This document shows, piece after piece, positions 30,877-38,881 of a DNA stretch of 39,331 nucleotides (positions are counted from its first letter, which is position 1; each line of letters starts with the position of its first letter). Under the pieces are notes generated by a model. That model had not been told where the DNA came from, searched no databases, and saw nothing but the letters and a program-made list of their open reading frames with translations. The position numbers were made by a program, and so were the translations under genes. The DNA comes from a virus. The stretch lies in IMG/VR virus record IMGVR_UViG_3300028400_000002, positions 1 through 39,331 of that record; one strand, given 5' to 3'.

Positions 30877-31655
30877 AACCATTTCTCAAGCAAATAATTT
30901 ATAGACACGAACATAGGATCGTATTGCCCATCATGCACTTCATGCTTGACAACCACTCCTCGCCAATGTGGATTACCTTGTGGTCCCATATAATCCATAT
31001 CATGCATGTAAAAAGCCCCCGCAACCAAACCCTGTCTTACTGTACCATCAGACAAATGTTGAACACCGTACTGCAAAGTTTGCTGGTGTCCCATTGTAAA
31101 TGACCATCCAAGTTTGTTCAACTTGTTGTCAATAGTTCCCCCAAGAATACCCCGTTTCAGGGACTGCGGGTTCCTGAAATAATGACTGTATCTAATACCA
31201 TCAATATTTATAATATGCTCAAACGGCACAAGTTCCCAACCAAAATCAGTATAACCAACAGGATCACTATGGTCAAGAATACCTTCAAGTAATGGATGAT
31301 CTTCTACGTACCGTGTAACACGATGCTCATGGTTCCCCATCAACATAACAAGACGAGGACTATATTGCTTCTTCTTGTTCCTGTAACGTCTCTCGTTATA
31401 TTTCATCATAGGCTCCATAAGCACTTCCATTGCATGATGTGCCGCATGAAGATCATTGATTAGCCGTTTACCTTCTACTTCAATAGGTTTGTTAAATTTG
31501 CTAAGAGATGGGAAATCTGCGAAATCTCCCGCACAAATAATCACATCAGGCCGTTGGTCCAAAATATAATTACCAAGTGCTCTAAGATGATCCAATGGAA
31601 TATCTGGTTCAGCTTGTACATCAGGAATAAACAAATGTTTATTATTTATTAGCAT
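30873..31655 (-). CDS. Calcineurin-like metallophosphoesterase
   Basis: 260 aa. Metal-binding motifs are in order: FIPDVQ (with Gln in place of the usual His of DxH), CAGDFADF, MGNHEHR and TMGHQQ, then a late HEVHDGQY. This matches phage metallophosphoesterases of the calcineurin superfamily. The substrate (nucleic acid, nucleotide or protein phosphate) cannot be told from sequence. It overlaps the endonuclease I-like gene at its start and is coupled with the 92-aa gene at its end. Confidence 0.8.
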   Translation of the reverse strand: MLINNKHLFIPDVQAEPDIPLDHLRALGNYILDQRPDVIICAGDFADFPSLSKFNKPIEVEGKRLINDLHAAHHAMEVLMEPMMKYNERRYRNKKKQYSPRLVMLMGNHEHRVTRYVEDHPLLEGILDHSDPVGYTDFGWELVPFEHIINIDGIRYSHYFRNPQSLKRGILGGTIDNKLNKLGWSFTMGHQQTLQYGVQHLSDGTVRQGLVAGAFYMHDMDYMGPQGNPHWRGVVVKHEVHDGQYDPMFVSINYLLEKWL

Positions 31656-31992
31656 AATCTTTCAAAGCCTCTATTTCAGTCAATGCAAACCATTTAAAAC
31701 CTTCCTTGTTACACCATTCCGCCATTGTCATTTTTGCTCCCTTACGAACTTTCTTGCCAGGATTGGACAAGAGAAATACAAGCTCCTTTTCCTCTGGCAA
31801 CCATTGCTTTACTGCCTTATACTTCTTTGTGTCCCCAGGCCTGAAGAATCCTTTGACTTCTACCAGAATATCCCCATGTACAAAATCAGGAGTATACCAA
31901 CTCTCAATCTGGTAGAAGTATTGTTCAGGTTCATATTCCCACTCTTCCCCAAGAAGATACGCAACCCTGTTTTCCAGTTCTGATTTATACAC
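31642..31992 (-). CDS. Endonuclease I-like Holliday junction resolvase (T7 gp3 type)
   Basis: 116 aa. The PD-(D/E)XK core reads YTPDFVHGDILVEVKGFF, with Asp, Glu and Lys in T7 endonuclease I spacing, preceded by the SELENRVAYLLGEEWEYEP helix-strand and followed by KKYKAVKQWLPEEKELVFLLS. T7 gp3 shows the same order. It should cut branched replication intermediates and help degrade host DNA. It is next to the amidase gene, as gp3 and gp3.5 are in T7. Overlaps neighbours at both ends. Confidence 0.85.
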   Translation of the reverse strand: MYKSELENRVAYLLGEEWEYEPEQYFYQIESWYTPDFVHGDILVEVKGFFRPGDTKKYKAVKQWLPEEKELVFLLSNPGKKVRKGAKMTMAEWCNKEGFKWFALTEIEALKDYANK

Positions 31993-32536
31993 GCAGCTTT
32001 TTTACCTCTTCGGCAATAATTGAAAAACCTTCTGGCTGATAGAGATATCCTCGTAATTCTTCTACTGAAATATAATTACCAGGATCAACTTTACGTTCAG
32101 AATCAATTTCATTGTGACCTACAATATACGCTTCTGGATAAATTCTATGTAATTCGCCTACAAGAATATCCAGTTGTCCAAATTGTTCTGGATTAATTCT
32201 ACCACTACGAGTAGCATCCACAAACTTGGCATAAGTCATAAAACCTGGAATCATAACTTCAATTCCCACGGAACAATGATTGAATCCCTTGGCATGAGCA
32301 CCAATACGATCATGACTTAGCATACGCTCAATAACACCAGACGGAGTAATCATATAATGAGGCATCAAACGAGTATCAACCAGAAAGTCCTCAGCACGAG
32401 AAACATTGCCCTCATAATCTTCCAAAAATTCAGCAATAGTATGAATTACGATAAGTTTGGTTTCTTCTCTGGTACCAAACTCATTATCCATATACTGCTT
32501 CAAGCTGTGATCAATCACAAATCTACCGTTTTTCAT
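31985..32536 (-). CDS. N-acetylmuramoyl-L-alanine amidase (T7 lysozyme-like endolysin)
   Basis: 183 aa Amidase_2 domain. Zinc ligands: His32 in LIVIHTIA and His141 in IVGHNEID, with Asp151 in RKVDPG in the third-ligand position (Cys in T7, Asp in many others). PHYMITPSGVIERM and HCSVGIEV are further hallmarks. It cleaves the bond between muramic acid and the peptide stem and should act with the holin at 24659-25066. No signal peptide, so holin-dependent release. In T7 the homologue also inhibits RNA polymerase, but no phage polymerase is seen here. Confidence 0.85.
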   Translation of the reverse strand: MKNGRFVIDHSLKQYMDNEFGTREETKLIVIHTIAEFLEDYEGNVSRAEDFLVDTRLMPHYMITPSGVIERMLSHDRIGAHAKGFNHCSVGIEVMIPGFMTYAKFVDATRSGRINPEQFGQLDILVGELHRIYPEAYIVGHNEIDSERKVDPGNYISVEELRGYLYQPEGFSIIAEEVKKLRV

Positions 32537-33353
32537 TTTCTGTTACCTCTGTCATCTTTGGTTCACGAATAATCTTGGTAAAAAAGACAGGCCCACGACT
32601 ACCAATAAATGTTCGAAGACCCGGCCAGCAATGATGTTTATATTCACAATAAGAGCAATTTACTCCCAAAACCATGTTGCCAGATTTACCATAAGGTTCA
32701 TCAAAAAATCCGCGTTCTGGAGGTTCTTGCATGGTTTCCACAAATCGAAGATTCTCAATCCGTTGTTCTACATCGGGAAGTTCATCATCAAAAACTTCCA
32801 TAAAATGAATGTGCCCAAGAACCTTATGAACTACCAACAACCCTTGTCTCTCTACACCAGTAGCTTTCTTGTACAAAGCCAGTTGATGTAAATAACCAAA
32901 AGGGTCATCCTTCAACAAGCCTCGTTTTACAAACTTGTTTTCAAAAGCATAAGGTGACGCAGACTTTACATCGATCAAAACACCATCAATAATGGCATCT
33001 ATATGTCCACGTATCCCCGCAACCTCTACTGTATCCTGTTCTCGTTCTACTGTATGCCCCGCGATCTTGGCAAGCTCCAGGACTGCTGCTTCAATTACAT
33101 CGCCAGTTAGGAACTTCATAAACACATGTGGTTCAAGGGGTTCCGGTTCAATGTCGGGTTGCAAGTTGTACCATAACTTCCTGTCACATGGAACACCAAT
33201 ATTACTGGCTCGCAGTGTGCCGTTCTTCTTGTTCCTATTCTCAGCCGCACGATGAAGTGTATCCAATACTATTGTCAAATATTCGTCTGCCTTACCACTG
33301 GCAAGTAAAATATAAATATCATCTACAAGAGTGTCTATTGTTTTATTACTCAT
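32523..33353 (-). CDS. PD-(D/E)XK exonuclease (Cas4/RecB-like)
   Basis: 276 aa. RASNIGVPCDRKLWY, then GHIDAIIDGVLIDVKSAS (catalytic Asp, Asp-x-Lys) and a Gln motif YLHQLALYKKATG. A C-terminal cluster CSYCEYKHHC together with the N-terminal Cys (PCDRK) could hold an iron-sulfur cluster as in Cas4/AddB nucleases. In this gene order it probably replaces the T7 gp6 exonuclease, processing DNA ends for recombination and concatemer maturation. It ends with TAG, one of three amber-terminated genes noted. Confidence 0.8.
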   Translation of the reverse strand: MSNKTIDTLVDDIYILLASGKADEYLTIVLDTLHRAAENRNKKNGTLRASNIGVPCDRKLWYNLQPDIEPEPLEPHVFMKFLTGDVIEAAVLELAKIAGHTVEREQDTVEVAGIRGHIDAIIDGVLIDVKSASPYAFENKFVKRGLLKDDPFGYLHQLALYKKATGVERQGLLVVHKVLGHIHFMEVFDDELPDVEQRIENLRFVETMQEPPERGFFDEPYGKSGNMVLGVNCSYCEYKHHCWPGLRTFIGSRGPVFFTKIIREPKMTEVTENEKR

Positions 33354-33592
33354 GCCCGATTATTCCATTCCTTAATAGCTATTTCTTTTGTTGCTTCCCA
33401 ACCAATCGAGGCACCACAACCACGACCAAAAGTAGCGTCACAACATACTGTGTAACCGTCTTCTCCAAAATCAATCCTTTCGAGTTCACGATCAGAAAAC
33501 CCCAAATATTCTGATCCATATCTAGAGACATGTACCACACCTTCTTCCTAAGTAGCGCCACAAAACGGACAAGGCTTCAGTTTAACAGTCAT
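33350..33592 (-). pseudogene. Lar-like zinc protein interrupted by an in-frame TAG
   Basis: From ATG 33590-33592 the frame reads MTVKLKPCPFCGAT, then TAG (33548-33550), then EEGVVHVSRY... to CGASIGWEATKEIAIKEWNNRA. CPFCGA at the start and a second CxxxxGxGCGASxGWEATKEIAIxEWNxR at the end are the two halves of the Lar restriction-alleviation family pattern. So the amber splits one coding region at codon 15. Options are a nonsense mutation, a sequencing error, suppression, or restart at GTG 33538 (GGAAGAAGG lies just upstream). TAG ends at least three other genes here, so a recoded genome is not indicated. Confidence 0.7.
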
Positions 33593-33831
33593 TTTGTAAT
33601 CTCCTTTGGTTCACAATAAACGTACTTCTCTTTCGGATTCTTGACAGTAGGAATATTCCATTGATAACAAGTCAGATTGTCGTATTCCACTGTCACATTG
33701 GGCGGAATACCCCACCGTGGTTCTTTATCAAACTTGGCTTTGTAATATCCATCAGCAACATTGATGATTGCAAATGTTACCAGGAAAGCTACTACAGATA
33801 CCAAACCAAGTTCACCAAACAAACGTCCCAT
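33589..33831 (-). CDS. Membrane-anchored protein, 80 aa
   Basis: An N-terminal span (LGLVSVVAFLVTFAIINVADGYY) is followed by a polar domain with a Cys pair (NLTCYQWNIP ... YVYCEPKE) that may be periplasmic and disulfide-bonded. Stop overlaps the start of the Lar-like gene (ATGA). No family recognised. Confidence 0.6.
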   Translation of the reverse strand: MGRLFGELGLVSVVAFLVTFAIINVADGYYKAKFDKEPRWGIPPNVTVEYDNLTCYQWNIPTVKNPKEKYVYCEPKEITK

Positions 33832-33983
33832 TATGGAGCCCTCCAGAATTTACGCTCAGGTTCAAACCAACGCTTAGGAAGAAACATCTTATTGATCTTC
33901 TTAACAAATCGTCTGTTGTAGGGCCTGCCAAAAGACCGCTTGGCGTTAAAAAATGACCATTTTGCAATATCATAAAACTTCAT
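33831..33983 (-). CDS. Small highly basic protein, 50 aa
   Basis: ATG 33981-33983 follows ACAGGTGATT. Product MKFYDIAKWSFFNAKRSFGRPYNRRFVKKINKMFLPKRWFEPERKFWRAP is strongly basic and aromatic, so nucleic acid or membrane surface binding is plausible. Its stop (TAATGG) touches the next start. Function unknown. Confidence 0.6.
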   Translation of the reverse strand: MKFYDIAKWSFFNAKRSFGRPYNRRFVKKINKMFLPKRWFEPERKFWRAP

Positions 33984-34048
33984 AAAATCACCTGTATAAA
34001 AATAGTTACTTCCCTGTAACTACAATCAATCGCCAAGTCCTGCGACAC

Positions 34049-34516
34049 TTAAAACGGTTCATCCGCTTCAGGCGGCTCCTGATTTGTTTCTTGTTGTTCA
34101 ACCCGTCCTCCGGTGTACACCCATGCCTCGAAAATAGCAGCCAGGTCAGTAATTAAACTGGCAGCATCACGAAGTTGGCTGTCCTTGGCAGTCTTCCCGA
34201 TAGTCGGGACAACAATAGCCGTAGCATGAGCAAGGGCATTTTGCCTGATAATATGCCGTTGTGTCTCGGCATCACGGGAAATACCCTTGGTTCCACGTGA
34301 AACACCCCCTGAGACTGCCTGAGAGCCATTCTGAGCCACTTTCAGATTGGAGATATACCCACCCTCAGCTACCTCAAAAGTCACCTCAGAACCCTTCTCA
34401 GCGGCTACAGGATACTTGCTGTTGTACCACTTGTCATTCACCAGAATGCCATAGGTGCCCCGCTTGGTCTTGCCCTTGGTCTTTGCTTCGATTACACCAG
34501 TTACAGTATTACTCAT
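34049..34516 (-). CDS. Single-stranded DNA-binding protein-like
   Basis: 155 aa. The N-terminal beta-rich half (GVIEAKTKGKTKRGTYGILVNDKWYNSKYPVAAEKGSEVTFEVAEGGYISNLKV) looks like an OB-type fold, the middle has SRDAETQRHIIRQNALAHA, a pattern of phage SSB-like proteins, and the C-terminus is acidic ending EADEPF, like the protein-recruiting tail of SSBs (and of T7 gp2.5). It is encoded beside the polymerase genes. It should coat single-stranded DNA during replication. Confidence 0.7.
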   Translation of the reverse strand: MSNTVTGVIEAKTKGKTKRGTYGILVNDKWYNSKYPVAAEKGSEVTFEVAEGGYISNLKVAQNGSQAVSGGVSRGTKGISRDAETQRHIIRQNALAHATAIVVPTIGKTAKDSQLRDAASLITDLAAIFEAWVYTGGRVEQQETNQEPPEADEPF

Positions 34517-34782
34517 TATTTAGCCTCCTTGAAATGTTTAGTAATAATCTTTTTCAGTTGTTGACCCATTGTTTTTGTAATGTCATACACAATCCCTTGA
34601 TCAATAAGGGCTTCGTAAATTTCATCACGTACAAAATCTTCTTGAAGAACGCTAATCATTTCTTGTTTAATAGCGTTTACAAGTTTTTTCTTAAAACTTT
34701 CATCTTCAAGAAGTTCCTTTTTTGCTACATTAGCTACTTCTTTTACCAGTTCAGACAAAACTGCACTTTCAATATTACTCAT
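34516..34782 (-). CDS. Hypothetical helical protein, 88 aa
   Basis: Charged and helical throughout (MSNIESAVLSELVKEVANVAKKELLEDESFKKKLVNAIKQEM...). Its start overlaps the polymerase stop and its stop overlaps the SSB-like start, so it is made with replication proteins. No family recognised; a replication accessory role is only suggested by position. Confidence 0.6.
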   Translation of the reverse strand: MSNIESAVLSELVKEVANVAKKELLEDESFKKKLVNAIKQEMISVLQEDFVRDEIYEALIDQGIVYDITKTMGQQLKKIITKHFKEAK

Positions 34783-35675
34783 ATTACTTTCCTCATAGTT
34801 GACATTGTTTCACCTACTTCCACTTCGACAAGTGGGTTCATAAAAAGTTCAATACCATAATAGGTATACAAATATTGTGGAACACCTTGTTCCATGATTT
34901 CCCTTACTATCTGTGCTGCTTCTTCGATAAAGTCCTCCTGTACATAACCAACAATGGAATCATGAACTGTATTAGCCAATACCAAATACCACAATAAATC
35001 ATTTTCCATAATGTAATCGTTCAGATTACTAAATGCAATCGGTACAAGATCACCAGTAGCGAATCCTTGTACTGGATAATTCTTAATGTTCGGGGGATTA
35101 AATGAAGTCATAATCCCTTTTCGTCTTAACCAATCAGGACTGTCATTTTCATAGAATACATATCGTCTGCCAGTGGGGCTGCCAAGCCATGATACCTTAC
35201 ATGGATAACCTTTCTCTGTCCTGCGCTTGCTTGGTTTTGCCTGTTCCTTTACAGTTTCAATCCACAACTGCTGTAATCGTTTTACTTCCGGGTAACGGCC
35301 ATAATAGGATTTAATAAAGTCCTCGGTCACATATTTAGGCAAACCAAGTTTACGAGACATACTGGCAGCACTGGCACCGTACTGCAACTGAAAGGACATT
35401 TGCTTGTTTTCCTTTCTTAACTTGTGCCATTTCTCGTACTCAGGATGATTCTCGTCCTCAAGTATGGCTTTCACTTTGTCATAATCTTCTTTTAGACGTT
35501 CACAAAGCAATGCAGTGTGAATATCCACTCCACTTTGAATATCATAACGCAACTGTCCTGGACCAGCCAGTTGTGCAAGGATCATGATTTCAAGCTGACT
35601 GTAATCAGCCGTAATGATATGTGTATAATCAGGATGCGGCACGATGCAGTCTTTAATCCCTGTAATACTAGACAT
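34779..35675 (-). CDS. DNA polymerase, PolA-family C-terminal (polymerase) part
   Basis: 298 aa. Motif A DYSQLEI (Asp24), motif B KENKQMSFQLQYG (Lys91 to Tyr99) and motif C VHDS (237-240) of family A polymerases are all present. Fingers and palm are intact, but exonuclease and most of the thumb are in the separate upstream gene. The ATG overlaps that gene's stop (TAATG, start at 35675), which favours re-initiation and equal expression. Together the two parts give 691 aa, close to T7 gp5. A two-chain enzyme is likely. Confidence 0.85.
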   Translation of the reverse strand: MSSITGIKDCIVPHPDYTHIITADYSQLEIMILAQLAGPGQLRYDIQSGVDIHTALLCERLKEDYDKVKAILEDENHPEYEKWHKLRKENKQMSFQLQYGASAASMSRKLGLPKYVTEDFIKSYYGRYPEVKRLQQLWIETVKEQAKPSKRRTEKGYPCKVSWLGSPTGRRYVFYENDSPDWLRRKGIMTSFNPPNIKNYPVQGFATGDLVPIAFSNLNDYIMENDLLWYLVLANTVHDSIVGYVQEDFIEEAAQIVREIMEQGVPQYLYTYYGIELFMNPLVEVEVGETMSTMRKVI

Positions 35676-36856
35676 TAATCTACTTCCTTATTGGAAATAT
35701 TTTGAACATTGGGATTACTACTTGACAATCTGCCAGTAGCAGTAATAGTGTGATTAAAGCGAGGATGTATTACACCAAACTCACTTTGAACATTCAGAGC
35801 ATGTTCCAAATATGATTTGTACATAGTTAATTCCTTGTTCACATGCCTGTACTCACGAAGCACATCAATCAATTCATGTTTACCTGCAAGTGCTGCTAGT
35901 GTATCATCATTACTATTCTTTTCTCCTTGCCACTCTGGCACAAGAGGGTTTTCTACAACAACGGGTACTTGTACTTTTTTGGTTTTTACTTGCCCCTTAC
36001 GAGCACCTGTCTTGTAACGTACAGGTTCGCCAGTTTCTTCATTAATAATTGGCGCATCTGTTTTATAATATCCAGCTTCACCACCAAACAAAAATGCTGT
36101 TACCTGTTTTGGACTATCCAAGTTGGGCTCAAACCGTACAACACCATCCGGGTTGAACCTGCTGGACATTTCAAACAACAATCTACCTTTAAGTTTATCC
36201 ACCTTTTGTTCTGTTTCAGAAATCAAAGTATTAAGTTTTTCAAGATCAAACCAAATCCCCATGAAAGACATGATTGTTGTAGCAATCAGGGAACGATTCC
36301 TGTCAAGAATAAGCTGGTACATCCCTAACTGTTTTGCTTTTTCAATTTGTAACAAAGCGATACGTCCTGTAATATCCACGTCCTGTTTCAAATACTCAGA
36401 AAGAATGTCATGCGGAATATCAGTCGTGTCATACCCTGCTTCCCACCATTCCTTTACCTTATCCGACTTACCGGGAATTCCGTATCGTTGCGCCAGTTTA
36501 TCCAAACTGATCATCTTTACCTGTTGTCCAGCTAGCATATATTCCGCCAACTGAGTATCCCAAATTTTAATGTCTTTGATGTACTTGATTCCGTTATCTC
36601 TGATTGCGTACGTCAAATCAAAAGCAAGATTATGACCAGCAATCATTGCCTCAACAGGGAATCTATCCTCGGGCCATTCATCCCATTCTTCGTACTCGGC
36701 AGTGATGGAATTCATAAAAGCACCGAGGACAAGTTTATTGTCCATATGGTAGGGATTGGCAGGGAAACCATCAGCAAGAACAAACTGTGAAAACTTTGGT
36801 TGATTTCTTACTGTGGTTTCAATGTCAAAGGCAATCAGTTTCACTCTGCAATCCAC
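35675..36856 (-). CDS. DNA polymerase, PolA-family N-terminal (3'-5' exonuclease and thumb) part
   Basis: 393 aa. Exo I AFDIETT (Asp11, Glu13), Exo II AGHNLAFD (Asp80) and Exo III YLKQD (Tyr155, Asp159) mark a DnaQ-like proofreading domain. After a thumb region it ends with HTITATGRLSSSNPNVQNISNKEVD, the segment that in intact enzymes leads directly to motif A. The break thus falls a few residues before the palm. The first codon is GTG at 36856; a GTG at 36844, which overlaps the stop of the membrane protein gene, would remove four residues. Confidence 0.85.
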   Translation of the reverse strand: MDCRVKLIAFDIETTVRNQPKFSQFVLADGFPANPYHMDNKLVLGAFMNSITAEYEEWDEWPEDRFPVEAMIAGHNLAFDLTYAIRDNGIKYIKDIKIWDTQLAEYMLAGQQVKMISLDKLAQRYGIPGKSDKVKEWWEAGYDTTDIPHDILSEYLKQDVDITGRIALLQIEKAKQLGMYQLILDRNRSLIATTIMSFMGIWFDLEKLNTLISETEQKVDKLKGRLLFEMSSRFNPDGVVRFEPNLDSPKQVTAFLFGGEAGYYKTDAPIINEETGEPVRYKTGARKGQVKTKKVQVPVVVENPLVPEWQGEKNSNDDTLAALAGKHELIDVLREYRHVNKELTMYKSYLEHALNVQSEFGVIHPRFNHTITATGRLSSSNPNVQNISNKEVD

Positions 36857-36999
36857 TTACCAAAAATACCACCGCTAAACCATCCAGCAGACACAGCAAA
36901 CAACAAAGAACTAATTTGTTGTGCAGTTTCATTACCAGCAAGGCCAAGAATAATAGCAACTACAGTATTAAAAGCAAAAATTCTATCCGCAATAATCAT
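36841..36999 (-). CDS. Small membrane protein, 52 aa
   Basis: ATG 36997-36999 follows GAGAGGTAATTAAA. Two hydrophobic segments (RIFAFNTVVAIILGLAG and SSLLFAVSAGWFSGGIFG) make it a probable inner-membrane hairpin protein. It lies between helicase and polymerase genes and overlaps the polymerase start by 16 bases. Function unknown. Confidence 0.6.
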   Translation of the reverse strand: MIIADRIFAFNTVVAIILGLAGNETAQQISSLLFAVSAGWFSGGIFGKWIAE

Positions 37000-37004
37000 T
37001 TTAA

Positions 37005-38219
37005 TTACCTCTCAGTCATTTCATTTACACAAACCCTGAACGGGTCAAGTTCAACATAACAACGCATAACTGGATCACACCCCGGCATCACCTCCTTTGT
37101 TTTCACAATATTCAATCCACGATAAAAACTGTCATCCTCATAATCCTTTCCCATCATAATAATAAAATCTGCCTCTGCCTGTGGCCCTGTCTTGCCCATA
37201 TACAACATATGTTGTTCAGGAAATGGTTTGCCTGCTGCCTCAGCATCCGCAAGATGCGCCGCGATTACTGGTACATTTTTCACATTGGCAAGTTCCCGTG
37301 CCCAAGTGAACAATCCATGAATACGATATGCTTCATTCTCGTTCTGTCTCCAACCACGCAATTTATACAACTGATCAAAGAAAACAATGTCAGGTTTATA
37401 TTCATCTACAAGAAGTTCAATTTCTCGTGGGTGAAGTTTACGAGCATTTACTAGTACGAATCTATCTGCATAAACTTCCATAAATTCTTCGATCAATTCA
37501 TCATTCAACTCATCCTTGGTCACACCAAGGGTGGATAATGCAGCACGAAGATAAACCTTTTTATCTCGTTCTTCGTTATTAAAAAACAACACTGTTTTTT
37601 CCAGTCTCAAAGCATTTGCTGCTTCATTCAACAATACTGTTGTTTTACCTGTATCTGGCCTGGCACCAATAATAGTCATTGTGCCGGGCTGAATCGGTCC
37701 AATGTTTCTGTTCAAAAAATCAAGTGACCAATCAAGAACGCTGGCCTGCCCGTACATATCCTCAAACACTTCACCAAGTGTTGTATGTAGTACTGCCTGC
37801 TCTGCTGCCTTTAATAGCTCTGTCTTCTTGTCAAAATCTTCCATGATTGACAGGATACTATCAAAAGTTTCCTGCCCATTCAGAACCATATCAGCAGTGT
37901 ACGCAAGTTTATCTGCTATTTCCCGTTCATGCAGCTTTGTTGCCAGTTCAGTAAATTCAGCATCGGCATCATCAATAGCCAGTGCTTCATTCACAAGCAC
38001 CTTGATTGAATTAAATACATCGGCGGGCAATCCCTGTAACATCAGGGTTGCAACTACATCATTTACATTAATTGTGTCATGTTGTTCGCGCCATTCGTGC
38101 ATGGCGTCAAGAAAAATTTGTGCAGGGCGAGTAAGAAGTTTCTTGTCGAGAAGATCATACCAAACACCAAACTTGTCAAAATTGTCAATAAAAAATCGAA
38201 CAACACTAGCTTCTATCAT
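37005..38219 (-). CDS. Replicative DNA helicase, DnaB-like
   Basis: 404 aa. The N-terminal 150 residues are helical (DnaB N-domain-like: ASVVRFFIDNFDKFGVWYDLLDKKLLTRPAQIFLDAMHEW). The RecA-type core has Walker A GARPDTGKTT (185-194), the catalytic Glu in FFNNEE, Walker B PDIVFFDQL (Asp282) and an arginine-finger-like C-terminal region. It unwinds the fork and should load or work with the primase at 2011-2832. The ATG overlaps the stop of a 31-codon ORF (ATGA). Confidence 0.85.
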   Translation of the reverse strand: MIEASVVRFFIDNFDKFGVWYDLLDKKLLTRPAQIFLDAMHEWREQHDTINVNDVVATLMLQGLPADVFNSIKVLVNEALAIDDADAEFTELATKLHEREIADKLAYTADMVLNGQETFDSILSIMEDFDKKTELLKAAEQAVLHTTLGEVFEDMYGQASVLDWSLDFLNRNIGPIQPGTMTIIGARPDTGKTTVLLNEAANALRLEKTVLFFNNEERDKKVYLRAALSTLGVTKDELNDELIEEFMEVYADRFVLVNARKLHPREIELLVDEYKPDIVFFDQLYKLRGWRQNENEAYRIHGLFTWARELANVKNVPVIAAHLADAEAAGKPFPEQHMLYMGKTGPQAEADFIIMMGKDYEDDSFYRGLNIVKTKEVMPGCDPVMRCYVELDPFRVCVNEMTER

Positions 38220-38311
38220 TCACAAATCCTTTTTGGATCAATAATATTATCAATTTCTACAAGTAATTCTTTAATATCTTTAGCTGTATCTTTTTCATCT
38301 TTATTGGTCAC
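38216..38311 (-). CDS. Possible 31-aa ORF before the helicase gene
   Basis: GTG 38309-38311 opens VTNKDEKDTAKDIKELLVEIDNIIDPKRICE, an amphipathic helix, and the TGA overlaps the helicase ATG. No good ribosome site precedes the GTG; an upstream ATG is followed at once by TAG. It may be a small gene or a leader that couples helicase translation. Confidence 0.35.
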   Translation of the reverse strand: MTNKDEKDTAKDIKELLVEIDNIIDPKRICE

Positions 38312-38320
38312 CTACATTTA

Positions 38321-38518
38321 TTATCTACACAAACCACAATATCCGTGCTCTTCTCCGTTCTCATATCGTGTTCGCCACATCATGCACTGATCGGCGATAC
38401 AAGAATTCCAATCTTGCGGCGAGCTTGTTAAGCCATGGCGATTGCACGGGGCTTCCTCAGTAGATAAAACGTGACGCACAAACGGACACCATTTCTGTCT
38501 TGCTTCTTCAGGTTTCAT
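38321..38518 (-). CDS. Cysteine-rich zinc-binding protein, 65 aa
   Basis: Start ATG 38516-38518 preceded by AAGGAG. Sequence has CPFV, CNRH, SCIADQCMMWR and GYCGLC; six Cys plus His can bind one or two zinc ions. The pattern K-CPF-x-C-x(n)-C-x3-C-MMWR is common in small phage proteins of unknown function. Start overlaps the 51-aa gene stop (ATGA). Confidence 0.7.
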   Translation of the reverse strand: MKPEEARQKWCPFVRHVLSTEEAPCNRHGLTSSPQDWNSCIADQCMMWRTRYENGEEHGYCGLCR

Positions 38519-38670
38519 AATGTTTCTCCTTCTGCGCAATCAAAACCGACCATCCAGTCGATATATGCCTCTGTTCCTTCGTCATACGGGCAATGCACAC
38601 GTTCAGCACCTTCAAGAAAGGCTTTATAGCCTTCATCCCATAGTTGCTGGAAAGTTTTATCGTCACTCAT
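38515..38670 (-). CDS. Small Rmf-like protein, 51 aa
   Basis: ATG 38668-38670. Product MSDDKTFQQLWDEGYKAFLEGAERVHCPYDEGTEAYIDWMVGF... follows the pattern of ribosome modulation factor-like small proteins (GYxA...G....CPY....YxxWMxGF), which occur widely in phages. Whether it binds ribosomes is unknown. It overlaps both neighbours by a few bases. Confidence 0.65.
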   Translation of the reverse strand: MSDDKTFQQLWDEGYKAFLEGAERVHCPYDEGTEAYIDWMVGFDCAEGETL

Positions 38671-38881
38671 CCACATTCACCTCACGCTTTGCTGTAATGA
38701 CAATTTCCTTATTCTTTTGCATCTGTTCTTCATTTGCCAGTTCAGCTCCACAAACATCACAAATGTTGTAGTAGCAAGTTACAGACAATTCTCGACCTTT
38801 GTAGAGTATTGCATTGTCTTCTTCCTGCTCGTAAAGAGTGCCCTCTCCACAAACAGGACATTTCTCACTAACTTCACTCAT
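38663..38881 (-). CDS. YgiT/MqsA-type zinc-finger protein, 72 aa
   Basis: Start at ATG 38879-38881 with GGAG 8 bases upstream; the longer frame lies in the upstream gene. CPVCGEGTL then YKGRELSVTCYYNICDVCGAELANEEQMQKNKEIVITAKRE matches the zinc-binding N-domain of MqsA-like antitoxins, including the conserved EQ...N...AKRE region, but the DNA-binding HTH domain is missing. It may act on a host toxin or simply be a zinc-ribbon protein. Confidence 0.65.
   Translation of the reverse strand: MSEVSEKCPVCGEGTLYEQEEDNAILYKGRELSVTCYYNICDVCGAELANEEQMQKNKEIVITAKREVNVDE

Noticed and set aside
33350-33592. Genome-wide reassignment of TAG to an amino acid
   Set aside because: TAG is the natural end of the 70-aa gene (4771), the holin (25066) and the exonuclease (32523), and no other gene shows in-frame TAG.
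34261-34860. 199-codon plus-strand ORF over the SSB-like and polymerase genes
   Set aside because: Antisense to coupled genes with clear family motifs; Phe/Cys/His-rich low-complexity product typical of shadow frames.
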